DNA of 7,078 nucleotides from Actinomycetota bacterium (GTDB lineage: Bacteria; Actinomycetota; Acidimicrobiia; Acidimicrobiales; BP-101): contig JAUTXA010000090.1 of assembly GCA_030838265.1 (NCBI GenBank), positions 1 through 7,078 on the forward strand, given 5' to 3'. Positions 4,585-7,078 of the stretch are shown here, in pieces (the first letter of the stretch is position 1; every line of letters starts with the position of its first letter). Under the pieces are notes generated by a model, which searched no databases, was not told the DNA's origin, and worked only from the letters and a program-made list of their open reading frames with translations. Position numbers and translations under genes: made by a program.

Positions 4585-6132
4585 ATGGGCATCCGGCAGG
4601 GCGGATCGGACCTGTCCATTGCCAACGGAGTCCGGGAGTTCGCCCGGGCCACGCCCGGCGCCACCGCGGTCATCGACGGGGACCGTTCCCTGACCTACGC
4701 CGCCCTCGACGAGCGGGCCAGCCGGCTGGCCAACACGCTGCTGTCCTCCGGGCTCAGCGCCGGGCAGCGCGTGGCCGTGTTGGCCGGGAACCGGCTCGAG
4801 TACTGCGAGATCGCGTGCGGTCTGGCCAAGGCGGGGCTGCCGATGGTCCCGCTCAACCCCCGGCTGACCGCGTCCGAGGCCGGCTTCATCATCGAGCACT
4901 CGGGCGCCAGCGCCCTGATCCTCGACGACGGACTCGCCGCCGCCGCGGCGCCGTCCACGGAGGCGGGTGCCTTCAAGCTGGTGCTGTCGATCGATGGCAC
5001 CACCCTCGGCCTCGACTACGAGGAGACCCTGGCCGCGTCGGGCGCCGCCGACCCCCGCGCCGACCTGGCCGAGACCGAGCCCTTCTGCATCGCCTACACG
5101 TCGGGCACCACGGGCGATCCCAAGGGGGTGATGATCAGCCACCGAAGTCGGTCGCTGACCTTCTACGGCGCCGCCCTCGAGTGGGGCCTCGGTCCCGGCC
5201 GCCGCACCATCGCCGTCGCCCCGATGTACCACGGTGCCGGCTTCGCCTTCGGCTACGCCGCCGTCCATGTGGGCGGCACCGTGTCGATGCTGCGGGCCTG
5301 GGATCCCGAGGCGTTCCTCGCCCGGATCGCCACCGACCGACCCCACAGCGTCTTCCTCGTCCCGGCCCACGCCCAGATGCTGCGGGCCCTGGGCGAGGAC
5401 GCCCTCGCCACCGCCGACCTCGCCGGCCTCGAGACGCTCTACTTCAACGCCGCTGCGCTTCCCCAGCCCCTCAAGGAGTGGGTGCTGGCCTCGGCGCCCG
5501 GCGTGGGCGTGCACGAGCTCTACGGCTCGACCGAGGCGGGCATCGTCACCGACCTCCGCCCGTCCGACATCGCCCGCAAGGTCAGCTGCGTGGGCGTCCC
5601 GTGGTTCATGACCGAGCTGCGTGTCATCGACGACGACGGCAACGTGGTCGAGGGTGAGGGGACGGGCGAGCTCTTCAGCCGATCGCCCTTCCTGATGAAC
5701 GGCTACCACGACAACCCCGACGCCACCGCGGCCTGCACCACCGACGACGGCTTCCTCACCGCCGGCGACGTCGTGCGCGTCGATGACGAGGGATTCGTCC
5801 ACATCATCGATCGCAAGAAGGACATGATCATCAGCGGCGGCACCAACGTGTACCCCCGCGAGGTCGAGGACGTCCTGCGCCGCCACCCGTCTGTGGTCGA
5901 CGTCGGTGTGGTCGGGGCCACCTCCGAGACCTGGGGTGAGGAGGTGGCGGCCTTCGTCGTGCTCGCCGCCGGCACCGACCTCGACGAGGCCTCGCTCGAC
6001 GCCCACTGCCGCCAGTCGCTCGCCGGCTTCAAGGTCCCTCGCCGCTACCGCGCCGTGGACGCCCTGCCCCGCAACGCGGCGGGCAAGGTGCTCAAGACCG
6101 ACCTCCGGACACAGCTGCAGGACGCCGGGTGA
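4585..6132 (+). CDS. Acyl-CoA synthetase (AMP-binding, ANL superfamily)
   Basis: A 515-aa soluble enzyme that activates a carboxylic acid with ATP to an acyl-AMP and then an acyl-CoA. The large N-terminal domain (about 10-405) has the P-loop YTSGTTGDPKGV (171-182), the substrate-pocket and A5 region ELYGSTEAG (311-319), and the ribose-binding TAGD (392-395). The hinge and C-terminal domain show DRKKDMIISGGTNVYPREVE (409-428) and end with PRNAAGKVLK (495-504), in which Lys501 is the expected catalytic lysine. All core motifs are intact and length is normal for medium/long-chain or aryl-acid ligases. Substrate class cannot be told from the motifs. The start at 4585 follows GGAGG; GTG at 4579 is in frame but overlaps that site. 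Its TGA overlaps the GTG start of the CoA-transferase, indicating translational coupling. It is preceded by its own promoter and a candidate operator. Confidence 0.93.
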   Translation: MGIRQGGSDLSIANGVREFARATPGATAVIDGDRSLTYAALDERASRLANTLLSSGLSAGQRVAVLAGNRLEYCEIACGLAKAGLPMVPLNPRLTASEAGFIIEHSGASALILDDGLAAAAAPSTEAGAFKLVLSIDGTTLGLDYEETLAASGAADPRADLAETEPFCIAYTSGTTGDPKGVMISHRSRSLTFYGAALEWGLGPGRRTIAVAPMYHGAGFAFGYAAVHVGGTVSMLRAWDPEAFLARIATDRPHSVFLVPAHAQMLRALGEDALATADLAGLETLYFNAAALPQPLKEWVLASAPGVGVHELYGSTEAGIVTDLRPSDIARKVSCVGVPWFMTELRVIDDDGNVVEGEGTGELFSRSPFLMNGYHDNPDATAACTTDDGFLTAGDVVRVDDEGFVHIIDRKKDMIISGGTNVYPREVEDVLRRHPSVVDVGVVGATSETWGEEVAAFVVLAAGTDLDEASLDAHCRQSLAGFKVPRRYRAVDALPRNAAGKVLKTDLRTQLQDAG

Positions 6133-7078
6133 GCGGTCCCCTCGCCGGGGTGCGCGTACTCGACGTCAGCACCGTGCTGGCCGGTCCCCTCGCGGCCCAG
6201 CTGCTCGGCGACTTCGGTGCCGACGTCATCAAGATCGAGCACCCCACGGCCGGCGACGGCCTGCGCACCCACGGCCGCTCGAAGGATGGGCACGGGCTGT
6301 GGTCGAAGATGGTGGGCCGCAACAAGCGCGTCATCGGCCTCTACCTCGGCGACACCGCCGGCGCCGACGTCTTCCTGCGGCTCGTTGCCACCGCCGACGT
6401 CGTGATCGAGAACTTCCGGCCCGGCACCCTCGAGCGCTGGGGCGTCGGCTACGAGCGCATGCGAGAGGTCAACCCCGACGTCGTGCTGGTGCGAGTCACC
6501 GGCTTCGGCCAGGACGGCCCGTACCGCAACCGGGCGGGGTTCGGCACCCTGGCCGAGGCGATGAGCGGCTTCGCGGCCATCACCGGCGAGCCCGACGGCC
6601 CGCCCACGTTGCCGCCCTTCGGGCTAGCCGACTCGGTCGCCGGCATCTCGGCCGCCCTGTCGGCGGTGATGGGCCTCTACCACCGGGTCGCCAACGGGGG
6701 GGCGGGGCAGTCGATCGACGTGTCGCTGCTCGAGCCGTTGATGACCGCCCTCGGGCCGCAAGCCATCACCTACGACCAGACCGGCGAGGTGCAGCAGCGC
6801 AACGGCAACCGCTCCCACAACAACGCGCCCCGCAACGCCTACCGCACCGCCGACGACAAGTGGGTGGCGGTCAGCGCGTCCGCGACGCGCATCGCGGAAC
6901 GGGTGATGGTCCTCGTGGGCCGGCCCGACCTGGCCGACCAGCCGTGGTTCTCGTCTGGTACCGCGCGCGCGAGCCACGCGGACGAGATCGACGCGGCGGT
7001 GGGTGACTGGATCGCGGCCCGCACGAGCGACGAGGTCGTCGAGGCGTTCGATAAGGCGGAGGCCGCGATCGCGCCGAT
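6129..7078 (+). CDS. CaiB/BaiF CoA-transferase family protein (3' end cut by window)
   Basis: A class III CoA-transferase, moving CoA between acyl-CoA and a free acid. The frame is open to the right edge, giving 316 residues of a usual 380-410. The N-terminus has the family start PLAGVRVLDVSTVLAGPLAA (4-23), then LLGDFGADVIKIEHP (25-39), NKRVIGLYL (65-73), VVIENFRPGTLERWGVGY (91-108) and VRVTGFGQDGPYRNRAGF (121-138). LADSVAG (166-172) carries the expected catalytic Asp168. GQSIDVSLLEP (193-203) and the NAYRTADDKWVAVSA region (237-251) follow. The start is GTG at 6129, overlapping the upstream TGA as GTGA, with AGGA 6 nt before it. Coupling to the ligase suggests the two act on the same or successive acyl-CoA intermediates. 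From about codon 246 alanine codons switch from mostly GCC to mostly GCG. Confidence 0.92.
   Translation, partial: MSGPLAGVRVLDVSTVLAGPLAAQLLGDFGADVIKIEHPTAGDGLRTHGRSKDGHGLWSKMVGRNKRVIGLYLGDTAGADVFLRLVATADVVIENFRPGTLERWGVGYERMREVNPDVVLVRVTGFGQDGPYRNRAGFGTLAEAMSGFAAITGEPDGPPTLPPFGLADSVAGISAALSAVMGLYHRVANGGAGQSIDVSLLEPLMTALGPQAITYDQTGEVQQRNGNRSHNNAPRNAYRTADDKWVAVSASATRIAERVMVLVGRPDLADQPWFSSGTARASHADEIDAAVGDWIAARTSDEVVEAFDKAEAAIAP

Noticed and set aside
4294..6006. Long open frame of 570 codons on the minus strand
   Set aside because: It is antisense to the acyl-CoA synthetase, whose motifs are all intact. Its low-complexity Gly/Val/Arg/His-rich translation has no domain and is typical of antisense frames in GC-rich genes.

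Overview
The window comes from a high-GC bacterium, almost certainly an actinomycete-type genome (Actinomycetota). The evidence is strong G/C preference at third codon positions, two genes of the mycothiol-dependent maleylpyruvate isomerase (MDMPI)/DinB superfamily, a TPR-LuxR regulator, and a fatty-acid-type AMP ligase coupled to a CaiB/BaiF CoA-transferase. The CoA-activation gene content would suit an environmental actinobacterium (Acidimicrobiia, for example), but the class cannot be fixed from this sequence alone.

Left part (1-3605): an MDMPI-family enzyme (+) runs tail-to-tail, 13 nt apart, into a two-gene minus-strand unit. That unit is a small single-domain cupin followed 28 nt later by a 544-aa TPR protein with a C-terminal LuxR/GerE HTH. 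Divergent from the cupin is a TIGR03086-type protein, a second member of the MDMPI/DinB fold. The roughly 320-nt region between the divergent genes holds several short inverted repeats and a possible leaderless start. This block looks like a small regulated thiol/metal-dependent enzyme module whose substrate cannot be read from the sequence.

Middle (3606-4487): a complete tRNA-Arg(ACG) gene with an upstream TACACT -10 box, then a degenerate four-copy 16-nt motif array, then a six-helix TMEM165/GDT1 (UPF0016) family cation transporter with its two ELGDK(S/T) signatures, probably exporting Mn2+ or exchanging Ca2+/Mn2+.

Right part (4488-7078): a well-formed promoter (TTGACG, 18 nt, TATCGT) with a perfect inverted repeat over the predicted transcription start drives an acyl-CoA synthetase. 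Its stop codon overlaps (GTGA) the start of a CaiB/BaiF CoA-transferase that runs off the right edge. The pair probably activates and transfers CoA on a carboxylic acid for catabolism, under a repressor not present here.

No gene in the window is of an unknown family, and I see no mobile element, CRISPR array or defence system. The least explained elements are the motif array after the tRNA, the organisation of the LuxR-cupin/MDMPI block, the 37-codon in-frame upstream extension of the TIGR03086 gene, and an alanine-codon shift inside the CoA-transferase.
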